64,000 nt of DNA from Bacillus sp. J37 (GCF_000518865.1 NZ_JAEK01000019.1:1-64000); one strand, 5' to 3'; shown: positions 16,079 through 24,655, counted from the first letter of the stretch. Made by a program: numbers and translations. Notes: generated by a model not told the origin, from the sequence alone.

Positions 16079-17800
16079 TTGAAAAAATATTTGAGTAAAA
16101 GTGTAGTATTAATGATGATGGCGATTATGATAACTTCAAATGTTCATTTTCCTTATTTAAACACTGCTTCAGCTGAGACGACTAATCAAACAATAAGAAT
16201 TTATTATGAAAGAGATGATCAAGATTACGACAGCTGGGGTTTATGGTTATGGGGGGATGTTGCCACACCTTCAGAACAATCAGGTGGATGGCCAACAGGT
16301 GCTACTCCTTTTTCGAATGATCAAGTAGGAGAGCACGGTGCATATGTAGATATTGAATTAAATGAAAACCCGGGGGTAATTAATTTCATTGTGGTGAATC
16401 GTGAGAATGGAGAGAAAGACGGGGATAGCAAGGGATTTACCAAGCTAAATGAACATAATCAAGTGTATATTAAAGATGGAGATGATTATGTTTATACGAC
16501 TCCCGATTATACAATTCCAGTTGAAAATAGCCAGGCACATTTCCCTGAATGGTCGAAGGATTCAACCATTTATGAAGTGAATATCAGACAATATACACCA
16601 GAAGGAACTTTCCAAGCATTTGAAAAGCATTTACCTCGATTAAAAAGATTAGGTGTTGAAGTATTGTGGTTAATGCCGATCCACCCGATTTCCGAAGAGG
16701 GGAGAATTGGAACATTAGGCTCATATTACGCTGTACAGGATTATAAAGCGATCAATCCTGAGTTCGGTTCCATGGAAGATTTCAAAAGATTAGTAGATAG
16801 AGCTCATGACATGGGATTTAAAGTCATGCTTGACTGGGTCGCTAATCATACAGGAAAAGACCATATCTGGACAGAAAATAAAGAATGGTACACTTTGGAT
16901 AATGAAGGAAATATCACTCATCCTCCAGGCACAAACTGGATGGATGTCGCAGATTTAAATTATGAAAACCCTGATATGAGAGCTGCGATGCTTGAAGCAA
17001 TGAAATATTGGGTGAAAGAAGCTGACATTGACGGTTATCGAGCGGATTACGCAGTCGGTGTTCCAGTAGATTTCTGGGAAAAAGCACGAAAAGAACTGGA
17101 TAAAATCAAACCAGTATATATGTTAGCAGAAGATAATGTAGAATTCGACCTACTAGATAAGGCATTCAACTTCAACTACGGTTGGGAGCTCAGCCATACG
17201 ATGAGGGATATTGCAGCAGGTAATAAGAGTGCAAAAGACATAAAGTCATATCTTAATAAGATGAAACAATTCTATCCGACAGGCTCCTATGCCATGCATT
17301 GGACTACAAATCATGATGAAAATTCTTGGGAAGGTACTACAACAGAATTGTTCGGTGAAGCTGAAAAAACAATGGCGGCCTTAACCTTTACTTTACCAGG
17401 AATACCGTTAATTTATTCTGGCCAAGAAGCAGGTCTTAATAAAAGATTAGCATTCTTTGACAAAGATGAAATCTCATGGGCAGACTTATCAATGCAGGAT
17501 TTCTATAGGGATTTAATCAGACTAAAGAAGAAAAATCAGGCATTATGGAATGGGTCAGCCGGTGGAGAAACAAATTTTTTGGAAACCTCTGATGATCGTA
17601 TCCTTGCTTTTGAAAGAATGAAAGGTAAATCAAAGGTCATTGTTATTGTTAACCTCTCACCAGATACTGTTACTGGTCAAGTAGAAGCAAGCACGTCCAA
17701 GGGCAACTATCACTTGTTTCCTTCAAATAAACTCTTTAAGTTAAATAGCCCCCAACAGTTCAATTTGGAACCGTGGGCTTACAAAATTATGGTTAAATAA
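16079..17800 (+). CDS. secreted CBM41-GH13 alpha-glucan hydrolase
   Basis: A 573-residue protein starting at TTG 16079. A signal peptide ends near NTASAE. A pullulanase-associated PUD/CBM41 domain (about residues 35-145; WGLWLWGDVATPSE) should bind alpha-glucans. A GH13 barrel follows with all four conserved regions: DWVANH (from 252), GYRADYAV with nucleophile Asp323, general acid Glu351 in LAEDN, and Asp413 in TNHDEN. The short C-terminal beta domain lacks extra modules. It ends the two-component/CUT1 cluster, so it probably cuts external alpha-glucan to oligosaccharides for that importer. Exact specificity is not determinable here. Confidence 0.88.
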   Translation: MKKYLSKSVVLMMMAIMITSNVHFPYLNTASAETTNQTIRIYYERDDQDYDSWGLWLWGDVATPSEQSGGWPTGATPFSNDQVGEHGAYVDIELNENPGVINFIVVNRENGEKDGDSKGFTKLNEHNQVYIKDGDDYVYTTPDYTIPVENSQAHFPEWSKDSTIYEVNIRQYTPEGTFQAFEKHLPRLKRLGVEVLWLMPIHPISEEGRIGTLGSYYAVQDYKAINPEFGSMEDFKRLVDRAHDMGFKVMLDWVANHTGKDHIWTENKEWYTLDNEGNITHPPGTNWMDVADLNYENPDMRAAMLEAMKYWVKEADIDGYRADYAVGVPVDFWEKARKELDKIKPVYMLAEDNVEFDLLDKAFNFNYGWELSHTMRDIAAGNKSAKDIKSYLNKMKQFYPTGSYAMHWTTNHDENSWEGTTTELFGEAEKTMAALTFTLPGIPLIYSGQEAGLNKRLAFFDKDEISWADLSMQDFYRDLIRLKKKNQALWNGSAGGETNFLETSDDRILAFERMKGKSKVIVIVNLSPDTVTGQVEASTSKGNYHLFPSNKLFKLNSPQQFNLEPWAYKIMVK

Positions 17801-17807
17801 TTGTGCT

Positions 17808-17854
17808 AAAACCCTAACTTTTATCAATGAGGTGACATATAAAAGTTAGGGTTT
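17808..17854 (+). terminator. terminator after the GH13 gene
   Basis: AAACCCTAACTTT pairs perfectly with AAAGTTAGGGTTT around a 21-nt loop. Confidence 0.75.
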
Positions 17855-17880
17855 CATATTAAGTAGAAAAATTGGCTGGT

Positions 17881-18021
17881 ATGGATATGGGTTTTAACTG
17901 GACTGAATTAAATAAAGAAAGGGTAAGAAGATTAGCTTTGATGAAAGAGGAAAGATTGGAAACATCTCCTGATATGCGACCTGAAAAATGTATGGTCAGC
18001 GGAATGACAATAGTCGTCTAA
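17881..18021 (+). CDS. 46-residue open reading frame of unknown function
   Basis: The frame reads MDMGFNWTELNKERVRRLAL and continues with a charged, helix-forming sequence ending GMTIVV. The amino acid mix is protein-like, but there is no convincing ribosome binding site and no family was recognised. It may be a small gene or the remains of a larger one in this 290-bp gap. Confidence 0.3.
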   Translation: MDMGFNWTELNKERVRRLALMKEERLETSPDMRPEKCMVSGMTIVV

Positions 18022-18090
18022 TCAATTAATGAGGATATCAGTTGAAACTGAATTGAAAATGTTCATTATGTTCACTCCCTTGGGACCAAT

Positions 18091-18999
18091 TTATTTGTAA
18101 AGTTCCACTGCTCCCTCCAAAAAGTTTACATATTTTGCAATAAAACCTTTTGGCTCTAAAATCTTAACTTTATTACCAAAGCCGGCTAAAAATTGATAGG
18201 CATATTGATTCTCGGGCAATTCAATTGTTGCAAGGTAACTTCTTGCAGCTTCTTTTTTAACGGCATTTTTTCCGTATCTTTCGATAAATTGATCTCTTAC
18301 AGCAATATCTATCGATAGCTGTACATTAACCAATTTTTTTTGTTCATTGTGTTGTTTTTCATGTTTAAAATCCTGACCAGTCCTTGGAACAAAAAAACCG
18401 TCTTTTTGGATATTTAATATCCTCGTCAACTTAAATGTTCGATAGTCTTTCCGTTCTAAACTATAACCGAAAAGGTACCAATGCATTTCCCTAAAATGCA
18501 TCTTATAGGGTTCTACGAGTCTGTACGTTTTGTTTCCTATTTGATCCACATATTCAAATTTTAATAACCAATTGTTCTCAATTGCTTGCTTGATAAATAG
18601 TAGTTCTTCGTTGATTTGGCTTCTTCCCTGCCAATCATAAAAGCTTAAATCAAATGTTGGAGAAATATCTGCACTGGTCATTCCTTTGATTTTTTGAATA
18701 GTCGTTTGAATCTCTTGATTGGTAATCAGTCCCTCAAAGCCATCTAAAGCTACGAGAATATTTTCAATATCCTTGTGATTTAGTAATCGTTTATCGAATT
18801 TATACTCTTCCATTAGCGCATATCCCCCTTCAACACCATACTTCGCATAGATAGGGATGTTTGCATAACTTAATGTTTCCATATCACGTTGAATCGTTCG
18901 TTTCGTTACATGAAAAAGTCGGCTAAATTCTGATGCCGAAACAACTTCTTTTTGTAACAAAATCATCACTATCGAGATAAGTCGCTCAATTTTTTTCAT
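18091..18999 (-). CDS. HTH (DeoR-type) WYL-domain transcriptional regulator
   Basis: A 302-residue YafY/YobV-type regulator. The N-terminal winged HTH reads VSASEFSRLFHVTKRTIQRDMETLS. The WYL domain (about residues 140-220) includes KTYRLVEPYKMHFREMHWYLFGYSLERKDYR (only WYLFGY is needed to see it), and a WCX-like C-terminus follows. The start at 18999 is chosen because GGAGG lies 5 nt upstream; the longer TTG start overlaps that site. It is divergent from a PhnB-like gene with a 76-bp gap containing a palindrome, so it likely controls both. Confidence 0.85.
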   Translation of the reverse strand: MKKIERLISIVMILLQKEVVSASEFSRLFHVTKRTIQRDMETLSYANIPIYAKYGVEGGYALMEEYKFDKRLLNHKDIENILVALDGFEGLITNQEIQTTIQKIKGMTSADISPTFDLSFYDWQGRSQINEELLFIKQAIENNWLLKFEYVDQIGNKTYRLVEPYKMHFREMHWYLFGYSLERKDYRTFKLTRILNIQKDGFFVPRTGQDFKHEKQHNEQKKLVNVQLSIDIAVRDQFIERYGKNAVKKEAARSYLATIELPENQYAYQFLAGFGNKVKILEPKGFIAKYVNFLEGAVELYK

Positions 19000-19015
19000 A
19001 TTTCCCTCCAATATA

Positions 19016-19031
19016 CGACATACATATGTCG
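19016..19031. promoter_or_regulatory. palindromic operator between the WYL regulator and PhnB-like gene
   Basis: CGACATA and TATGTCG form 7-bp arms around a 2-bp centre, midway between the divergent starts. A TATACT -10 element for the plus-strand gene lies at 19044-19049. Confidence 0.55.
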
Positions 19032-19075
19032 CCTATGTCCTATTATACTTCAAATAAGAAAAGGAGGAATGAAAT

Positions 19076-19537
19076 ATGAAAGCAATCACTTATCTACAAT
19101 TTGATGGAAGAGCAGAAGAAGCGTTGTCTTTTTATGAAAAGGCATTACCGGCAACTAGCGTAAAAATGGTGAGATTTGGTGCCTTTGAACAAAATCCAAA
19201 TCCCCCATTAACGGAAGAAGAACAAAACATGATTATGGAATCTTGTATTGAGTTTTCAGGGAATATTTTAATGATCTCTGATGTTCCCCCTTTTATGCAG
19301 GCTGCAACAGGCGAAGTCAAAAAAGGGAATACTGTCTTAATCAGTATTATTGATGCTGATTCAGAAATGAATAAGCAAATTTTCGAAGGGCTCTCAGAAG
19401 GTGGGACTGTGATCATGCCGTTATCTTCTACGCCATGGTCAGCAAGTTTTGGAATGTTAGTCGATAAATTCGGGATCATGTGGAAGTTTAATAGTGAGGC
19501 AAGTAAATTTCTAGATGGTTTTGTAGATTCTTATTAG
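19076..19537 (+). CDS. VOC-superfamily protein, PhnB/YjdN-like
   Basis: A 153-residue protein of the PhnB/3-demethylubiquinone-type glyoxalase fold. It shows the typical opening YLQFDGRAEEALSFYEKAL and the C-terminal SASFGMLVDKFGIMWKFN. Such proteins are often regulated by an adjacent WYL or ArsR regulator. Enzymatic activity is unknown. The AAGGAGG ribosome binding site is well placed. Confidence 0.85.
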   Translation: MKAITYLQFDGRAEEALSFYEKALPATSVKMVRFGAFEQNPNPPLTEEEQNMIMESCIEFSGNILMISDVPPFMQAATGEVKKGNTVLISIIDADSEMNKQIFEGLSEGGTVIMPLSSTPWSASFGMLVDKFGIMWKFNSEASKFLDGFVDSY

Positions 19538-19539
19538 GG

Positions 19540-19563
19540 GGTCTCTCCAACATTTTGACGGAA
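19540..19563 (+). repeat. 24-bp motif shared with 26601-26624
   Basis: GGTCTCNCCAACANTTTGACGGAA occurs here and at 26601 (22 of 24 identical). In both places it starts within 25 bp of a stop codon. It could be the end of a lost insertion sequence or part of a short intergenic repeat. No transposase remnant is visible nearby. The rest of the gap up to 19941 holds one imperfect hairpin (about 19591-19635) and no gene. Confidence 0.5.
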
Positions 19564-19941
19564 CACCAAGACCAAAACAAAATAGACATATCAGCTCTGG
19601 GATTCCTTTATGATGGGGAATTTCAGGGCTTGTTTTATTTCTATGATTGTATGAAATATTCACTTAGATATAGTGATATAATTGGCAAAGTGTATTTTTT
19701 ACAATAGGAAGGACTACTAAACTCTATCGTGTAAAATATCTATTAACACAACTGAAAATGAGTTGTTAAGACGTCTAATTCTTTGATAGTACTGGGGTTA
19801 AGGTGTTTTTTATTAGAAGATTCTGAACTCATTGAATGAGCAACAATACGTTGGTTTTTGGTCAACTAGATAACTTTCAAGTAAACTTAATCAATACGAA
19901 TAGGTGGCTAAACGTTTTGTTGTAATTCTTTATTTTGAAAA

Positions 19942-19967
19942 TGAACGATTTTTCCCAGTTAGTCGTA
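19942..19967 (+). promoter_or_regulatory. SigY-type ECF promoter of sigY
   Basis: TGAACG (19942-19947), a 16-bp spacer and CGTA (19964-19967) match what is remembered of the autoregulatory SigY promoter (TGAACG, then CGTC/CGTA). The same motif with the same spacer occurs before yxlE at 21109. It lies inside an open frame that starts at 19904, which argues that sigY begins downstream at 20003. Confidence 0.7.
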
Positions 19968-20002
19968 TTACATATAGAACATTATTGTATGGAGTAGATC
20001 TC

Positions 20003-20533
20003 ATGGATGAAAAGGATTTAATTCGAAAGGCGAAAAAAGGAGATACATTGGCTCTTTCGAAACTGCTACAACAGAATTATTCGTTCCTTGTAAAGTATTT
20101 AATGAAAGTTACCCTTCATCCGGAAATTGCAGAAGATTTAACCCAAGAGACGATGATGAAGTGTATTGAAAAAATCCAACTGTATAATGGTGAATCCAAG
20201 TTTTCCTCATGGCTCATTACAATCGCAACGAATCTTTTTATCGATCAACAGCGTAGAAAGAAGCGGGAGAAAAACTGGCTAGAGCAGGAACAAGTGCTCC
20301 GAAAAATGAAATGGAATGCAGCCAATATGAACGAAGAATGGACGGATGTACTTGATGTACTTGCTCAAATTAATGAAGAAATACGTATGCCAATCGTGTT
20401 AAAGCATTATTACGGATATTCATATGAGGAAATTGGAAAAATGATGGGAATTGCAGAAGGAACAGTAAAATCTCGAGTTTCAAATGGCCTAAAACGTGTA
20501 CGAAAGGAGTTGGCAAAACTTGAAGGAGTATGA
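20003..20533 (+). CDS. sigY: ECF RNA polymerase sigma factor SigY
   Basis: A 176-residue ECF sigma factor. Region 2 is seen as AEDLTQETMMKCIEKIQLYNGESKFSSWLITIATN (key core DLTQETMMK) and region 4 as YGYSYEEIGKMMGIAEGTVKSRVSNGLKRVRK (key core IAEGTVKSRV). The gene order downstream (a small protein, two membrane peptides, an ABC ATPase and a permease) matches the sigY-yxlCDEFG operon of B. subtilis. The start at 20003 lies about 35 bp after a SigY-type promoter. It should transcribe its own operon, with YxlC/YxlD acting as negative regulators (family knowledge). Confidence 0.9.
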   Translation: MDEKDLIRKAKKGDTLALSKLLQQNYSFLVKYLMKVTLHPEIAEDLTQETMMKCIEKIQLYNGESKFSSWLITIATNLFIDQQRRKKREKNWLEQEQVLRKMKWNAANMNEEWTDVLDVLAQINEEIRMPIVLKHYYGYSYEEIGKMMGIAEGTVKSRVSNGLKRVRKELAKLEGV

Positions 20534-20864
20534 TTCTAAAAATAGTCATTCTATGTTGGATGATGAAGATGAATTAACGGTTAAGCAAGTAATAGATGGT
20601 TTAGAAAAACTGGATCAATGGAATTCAGTTTCCACTCCAAACTTACAATGGTTTCAACAGAATGTTGAATTAGAGAAAAAAAGAATACGCAAAAAACAAT
20701 GGAAAGACCTTCTCACGTTTATGTCTGTTGCAGTATTTGTGCTTGCGGTTGTGATTGCTGCCGTTTATCGTCAGCCAATTCTATTTCTTTATTTTCAGCT
20801 TGTGGGGATTATCTTATTGCCCTTAGTTCTTAAGAAAACTAGAAAGAAGGTCAGTAATGAATGA
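20520..20864 (+). CDS. yxlC: YxlC-like SigY-operon protein (putative anti-sigma component)
   Basis: A 114-residue protein with an acidic N-terminus (DDEDELTVKQVIDGLEKL) and two hydrophobic segments towards the C-terminus, ending in KKTRKK. The chosen start is TTG 20520, preceded by AAAGGAG and overlapping the end of sigY. A GTG at 20496 and ATG at 20553 are alternatives. The stop overlaps the next start (ATGA). In B. subtilis YxlC is part of the negative control of SigY; that role is inferred from position here. Confidence 0.75.
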   Translation: MKEYDSKNSHSMLDDEDELTVKQVIDGLEKLDQWNSVSTPNLQWFQQNVELEKKRIRKKQWKDLLTFMSVAVFVLAVVIAAVYRQPILFLYFQLVGIILLPLVLKKTRKKVSNE

Positions 20865-21085
20865 ACTCGAACGAACTAAGTAGTACACCGCTTTGGATAT
20901 GGATTGTGATTGCAGTCATTCTGATTTGCCAGAGCTCATGGATGTTTTGGGATGCACGGAAGAGGGGACACAATGCTTGGCTTTGGGGCTTTTTAGGTCT
21001 AATTCAATTTCCAACGTATCTTATTATCTATCTTATTTTTGCAAGAAAAATATTTAAAAGAAAGGTCTCAGGATCAAACTCCTGA
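20861..21085 (+). CDS. yxlD: YxlD-like small membrane protein of the SigY operon
   Basis: A 74-residue protein with two membrane helices separated by the loop WMFWDARKRGHNAWLWGF, a phospholipase-D-nuclease N-terminal-like pattern shared by YxlD/YxlE proteins. It overlaps yxlC by 4 bp. Its stop codon lies within the stem of a terminator-like hairpin. It is probably a co-regulator of SigY activity. Confidence 0.8.
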   Translation: MNSNELSSTPLWIWIVIAVILICQSSWMFWDARKRGHNAWLWGFLGLIQFPTYLIIYLIFARKIFKRKVSGSNS

Positions 21086-21097
21086 GATTTTTTTTAT
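21063..21097 (+). terminator. terminator within the SigY operon, after yxlD
   Basis: CTCAGGA pairs with TCCTGAG, followed by ATTTTTTTTATTTTTT. It splits the locus into sigY-yxlCD and yxlEFG, and a second SigY promoter follows immediately. Confidence 0.75.
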
Positions 21098-21108
21098 TTT
21101 TTCGTGAG

Positions 21109-21134
21109 TGAACGATTAGACGAACGTAATCGTA
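21109..21134 (+). promoter_or_regulatory. second SigY-type promoter, upstream of yxlE
   Basis: TGAACGATT (from 21109), then CGTATTA (from 21131), with a 16-bp spacer from TGAACG to CGTA. The flanking bases ATT and TTA are also identical to the promoter at 19942. It would restart transcription after the terminator at 21063. Confidence 0.7.
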
Positions 21135-21168
21135 TTAAGGGTAAATAAACAATTTAGAGGAGAAAAAA

Positions 21169-21372
21169 ATGAATGAACTGTTCAATGTAATCCCATGGGG
21201 AGCGATTGCGCCAATTCTTGTCTTACAATTAATTCTTATGATTACCGCATTAGTTTCTTGTATTAGAGAAGAAAAAACGAACGGACCAAAATGGTTATGG
21301 ATCCTTATTATTCTCATTATCAACTTAATAGGACCAGTGCTTTATTTCGTTGTTGGAAGGAGAAATGATTAA
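21169..21372 (+). CDS. yxlE: YxlE-like small membrane protein (PLDc_N domain)
   Basis: A 67-residue protein with two membrane helices and the C-terminal NLIGPVLYFVVGR pattern of phospholipase-D-nuclease N-terminal (PLDc_N) domains. The RBS is AGAGGAG. The stop overlaps the yxlF start by one base. YxlE is described as a positive factor for SigY activity in B. subtilis; here this rests on synteny. Confidence 0.85.
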   Translation: MNELFNVIPWGAIAPILVLQLILMITALVSCIREEKTNGPKWLWILIILIINLIGPVLYFVVGRRND

Positions 21373-22277
21373 TGGAGTTATTAAAGGCAAGCAATTTAGT
21401 AAAAATATTTGGAAATACGAATGCTGTTAAAGGAATCAATTTTCACATTGAAGAAGGCAGGTGCGTTTCATTACTTGGTCCAAATGGAGCAGGAAAAACA
21501 ACGACATTAAAAATGCTATCCGGATTGTTGGAACCGACATCAGGCAGTATTGATTTTAAAGGGGAAAAAGTAAAGGATTTAAGACAGTTTATAGGGTATT
21601 TACCTCAATATCCTGCTTTCTATAATTGGATGAGCGGAAAGGAGTTTCTTGTTTTCGCAGGACAATTAGCAAAGCTGAATCGTAAAGAAGCAGATAAAAG
21701 AAGTGAAGAATTACTTGAACGAGTTGGCCTAATGAATGCGAAAAAAAGAAAAATAGGGGGTTATTCTGGTGGAATGAAGCAGCGCCTTGGATTGGCACAG
21801 GCATTAATTCATCGTCCGAAATTACTTATTTTAGATGAGCCTGTTTCAGCACTCGACCCACTTGGGAGGCGGGAAGTGTTGGACATGATGAGAGAGATTA
21901 AAGAGGAAACAACAATTCTCTTCTCCACTCATGTGCTTCACGATGCGGAAGAAATAAGTGACGACATTCTTATCATGCAAGCCGGGGAAATAGCGATCTC
22001 AGGTAGCCTTGGAAGTGTAATGGAAGAGTATCGACAACCTATTTTACAAATTGAATTCGAATCACAGGCTGACGATTGGCTAAAGAGCATAGCAAGTTAT
22101 AGCTTTGTATCTGAAGTAAACATTCAAGGTAATAAAACCATTATCGTATTAAAAGATATGGTAACTGGGAAGCAAACATTATTAAAAGATATCGTGGATA
22201 GAAAACTTCCGATTCGTAAGTTCGAGATTTCTCAAACAACATTAGAAGATTTATTTATGAAGGTGGTGAAGGGATGA
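21372..22277 (+). CDS. yxlF: ABC transporter ATP-binding protein YxlF
   Basis: A 301-residue ATPase with Walker A GPNGAGKTT (about residue 38), signature YSGGMKQRLGLAQAL, Walker B LLILDEPVSALDP and a switch histidine in FSTHVLHD. The C-terminal extension of about 80 residues is typical of CcmA/YxlF-type exporters. It pairs with the permease that overlaps its stop. The cargo of the YxlFG transporter is unknown. Confidence 0.9.
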   Translation: MELLKASNLVKIFGNTNAVKGINFHIEEGRCVSLLGPNGAGKTTTLKMLSGLLEPTSGSIDFKGEKVKDLRQFIGYLPQYPAFYNWMSGKEFLVFAGQLAKLNRKEADKRSEELLERVGLMNAKKRKIGGYSGGMKQRLGLAQALIHRPKLLILDEPVSALDPLGRREVLDMMREIKEETTILFSTHVLHDAEEISDDILIMQAGEIAISGSLGSVMEEYRQPILQIEFESQADDWLKSIASYSFVSEVNIQGNKTIIVLKDMVTGKQTLLKDIVDRKLPIRKFEISQTTLEDLFMKVVKG

Positions 22278-23053
22278 CACAATGGATAGTTCTTTATCGA
22301 AAAGAAATGACGGAAATGGCACGAAATTATAAAATATTATGGATTCCAATTGTCTTTATTTTGCTAGGTGTCATGCAGCCGGTTAGTTCGTATTATATGC
22401 CGGAAATTTTGGACACTTTTGGCAGTCTTCCAGAAGGTACAATTCTTGAAATGCCTACTCCAACTGGGGCAGAAGTATTAATGACTGTTCTATCTAATTA
22501 TGGGATGCTTGGTGTACTTATTCTTGTTTTGAGTGCAATGGGTGTTGTTTCCGCAGAAAGACAGAGTGGAGTAGCAGGTATGGTCATGATGAAACCAGTT
22601 CCTTATTCCTCGTATATATTATCGAAATGGGCCGGGCTACTTACAATTACACTCATTTCATTGTTTACCGGGTATATTGCTTCTTGGTATTATACGAGTT
22701 TACTCATTGAAACAGTCGCTTTTGAACGCATTTTTCAAAGTGTAGTGATCTACAGCATATGGTTAGTTTTTGTTGTTACATTGACGCTCTTTTTTAGTAC
22801 AATAATGAAAGGAAATGGCAGTATCGCTTTTGTTACAATTTTTGTGGTCTTTACCATTTCGACGGTTACATCCATTCTGGGAAAGTATATGAAATGGAGT
22901 CCGGCTACAATGACTGAGCACACGGGAGAGGTCTTGTTGTCAGGAGAACTAGATTCTAGCTTCTTGCCAGCTTTTATTACAACTATTGCTATTATCATCG
23001 TCGTTCTCATCTCATCCATCGAAATCTTTAAGCAAAAAGAGCTATTGGAATAA
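22274..23053 (+). CDS. yxlG: ABC transporter permease YxlG
   Basis: A 259-residue membrane protein of the ABC-2 type with six predicted helices. It contains SAERQSGVAGMVMMKPVPYSSYILSKW, the conserved amphipathic segment of NosY/YxlG permeases (key core MMKPVPYSSYILSKW). The start overlaps the yxlF stop (ATGA), which indicates translational coupling. It ends the SigY locus. Confidence 0.9.
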   Translation: MTQWIVLYRKEMTEMARNYKILWIPIVFILLGVMQPVSSYYMPEILDTFGSLPEGTILEMPTPTGAEVLMTVLSNYGMLGVLILVLSAMGVVSAERQSGVAGMVMMKPVPYSSYILSKWAGLLTITLISLFTGYIASWYYTSLLIETVAFERIFQSVVIYSIWLVFVVTLTLFFSTIMKGNGSIAFVTIFVVFTISTVTSILGKYMKWSPATMTEHTGEVLLSGELDSSFLPAFITTIAIIIVVLISSIEIFKQKELLE

Positions 23054-23136
23054 AAAAAGGTATCCTACAGTGTGTATTCTTATTTTTATAAAGTTGATGA
23101 AACACCTCACTTAAACTTTAGGGGACAATAGTGAAA

Positions 23137-23165
23137 AAAGCAGTGGAGTATCCGCTGCTTTTTCC
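23137..23165 (+). terminator. terminator of the SigY operon
   Basis: AAAGCAGTGGA pairs with TCCGCTGCTTT, then TTCCG. The rest of this 334-bp gap contains only one longer hairpin (TACCCTCA / TGAGGGTA, 23239-23281). Confidence 0.7.
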
Positions 23166-23387
23166 GTTATTAAAAAATATTTTCTATAAAATTCTTTTCT
23201 AATGCTTCCGCTTAACTGAAGTATACTTAGGAAAGGAATACCCTCAAGTCCCTATCGTGTGAGGACGAGGATATGAGGGTAGTTTACTACATACAATTCT
23301 TCTCTGTAATGATATGGAGTCAGAAATTCGTAAACAGAGAAAGCTATATTTTTCTATTTTCATTCCTGATATCTCTCTTTGTTTCAT

Positions 23388-24119
23388 TTACATTGCAGGT
23401 TTAATGACCAATTCACTTACATCGATATGAACAGGCTGTTCAAGTGCATAGACGATCGCCCGGGCAATAGCCGTAGCTGGCAGAGCGTTATGTCGGTATT
23501 CCTTCATGAATTCTCTAGCCTGGTTGTCGGTAATGCTCTCAGCTAGTTCTGATTCCGTTACTCCTGGCGATACAAGGGTCACACGGATCCCTAGGCCTGC
23601 AGTCTCTTGCCGCAATCCGTCCGTTAATGCACGTACGGCATATTTGGTCGCGCAGTAGACAGCTGCCGTCGGAGTCACTTCGTAGGCGCCGATGGATGCG
23701 ATGTTGATGAAATGTCCAAAACCTTGTTTTTTCATGACCGGAAGACCTGCGGCAATGCCATGGAGGACACCGCGTATGTTGACATCAATCATCCGATTCC
23801 ATTCCTCAATTTTTAATGCTTCCAGCGAAGAGAGCGGCATCACCCCTGCATTGTTAATAATGGCGTCAACTCTTCCAAAACGACTTTGGGCTGCACCTAT
23901 AATTGCCTGCATCTGTTCTAGCTCTGTCACGTCGAGCTGTTGAATGACTACAGAACCGCCATCCCCTTGAATGTCAGATGCCAATGACTCTAGTCTTTCC
24001 ACACGTCTTGCCCCGATCACAACATGAGCACCCAGGCTTGCGAGCTGTCGGGCAGTTGTTTCACCAATTCCGCTGCTTGCCCCTGTAATCACAACCACTT
24101 TTCCGTTAAGTTCAGACAT
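23388..24119 (-). CDS. short-chain dehydrogenase/reductase (SDR)
   Basis: A 243-residue classical SDR. The Rossmann motif is TGASSGIG (TGxxxGxG), the cofactor-region Arg follows in GARRVERL, and INNAGVM is present. The catalytic set is Ser in NIASIGAYEV and YCATKYA (YxxxK). The Arg after strand two favours NADPH. The start overlaps the upstream stop (TAATG), so it is translationally coupled to the Atu4866-like gene. Both are divergent from an AraC-type regulator, a frequent pairing. Substrate unknown. Confidence 0.9.
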   Translation of the reverse strand: MSELNGKVVVITGASSGIGETTARQLASLGAHVVIGARRVERLESLASDIQGDGGSVVIQQLDVTELEQMQAIIGAAQSRFGRVDAIINNAGVMPLSSLEALKIEEWNRMIDVNIRGVLHGIAAGLPVMKKQGFGHFINIASIGAYEVTPTAAVYCATKYAVRALTDGLRQETAGLGIRVTLVSPGVTESELAESITDNQAREFMKEYRHNALPATAIARAIVYALEQPVHIDVSELVIKPAM

Positions 24120-24388
24120 TATTCCTTGCTCCCTTCTTCCAGATATAGCACCATACCTGCATGGTAAAGAACCCCGTTGATAAAATCACCATTGGCAGTA
24201 AAGCCTGTATCATCGACATATTCGATATGATTGTCTTTGACGATATAGCTGCCTTGATATGCGCTTTCGCGGTTGCCGCGGGCTTCATCGTATCGACCGT
24301 TTGGAAGCAGCTCGTGCCGAATATAGCCGTCCGCGGTCACCCACATCCCCACATAGGGATGTGGATTTTTTATAAGTTCTTTTTTCAT
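24119..24388 (-). CDS. Atu4866-domain protein (small beta-barrel-like)
   Basis: An 89-residue protein. It contains YVGMWVTADGYIRHELLPNGRYDEARGNRESAYQGSY (key cores YVGMWVTADG and LPNGRYDEARG), the pattern of the Atu4866 family. These proteins are often fused to, or encoded beside, SDR oxidoreductases. The start 24388 is preceded by GAGGAG. The role is unknown; a ligand-binding lipocalin-like accessory for the coupled SDR is possible. Confidence 0.82.
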   Translation of the reverse strand: MKKELIKNPHPYVGMWVTADGYIRHELLPNGRYDEARGNRESAYQGSYIVKDNHIEYVDDTGFTANGDFINGVLYHAGMVLYLEEGSKE

Positions 24389-24655
24389 TTTATAATCTCC
24401 TCTCATAATAAAAGATGGATGGCACTCAAATCTTGGCAGGATTGAAATGAAAATAAAGTGATCCAAAGAACGTAACAGAAAGTTGATCAAATCCATACCA
24501 TCTAATTGAAGTGTCTGACCATAAACTCATTATGAACTTTTGCGCCAAAGAGAGGGTAGTCGAAAAATATACAATTGTTGCCTAATACTCCAATAAATTA
24601 TAGTATAGTGAGCAAGAGATCCATAAATGTAACTGGAAAGGTGGAGGGATGGTTC

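Noticed and set aside
19904-20002. Longer sigY reading frame with 33 extra N-terminal codons
   Set aside because: The extra region contains the SigY-type promoter (19942-19967), has no RBS, and does not resemble an ECF N-terminus. The start at 20003 gives the normal family length.
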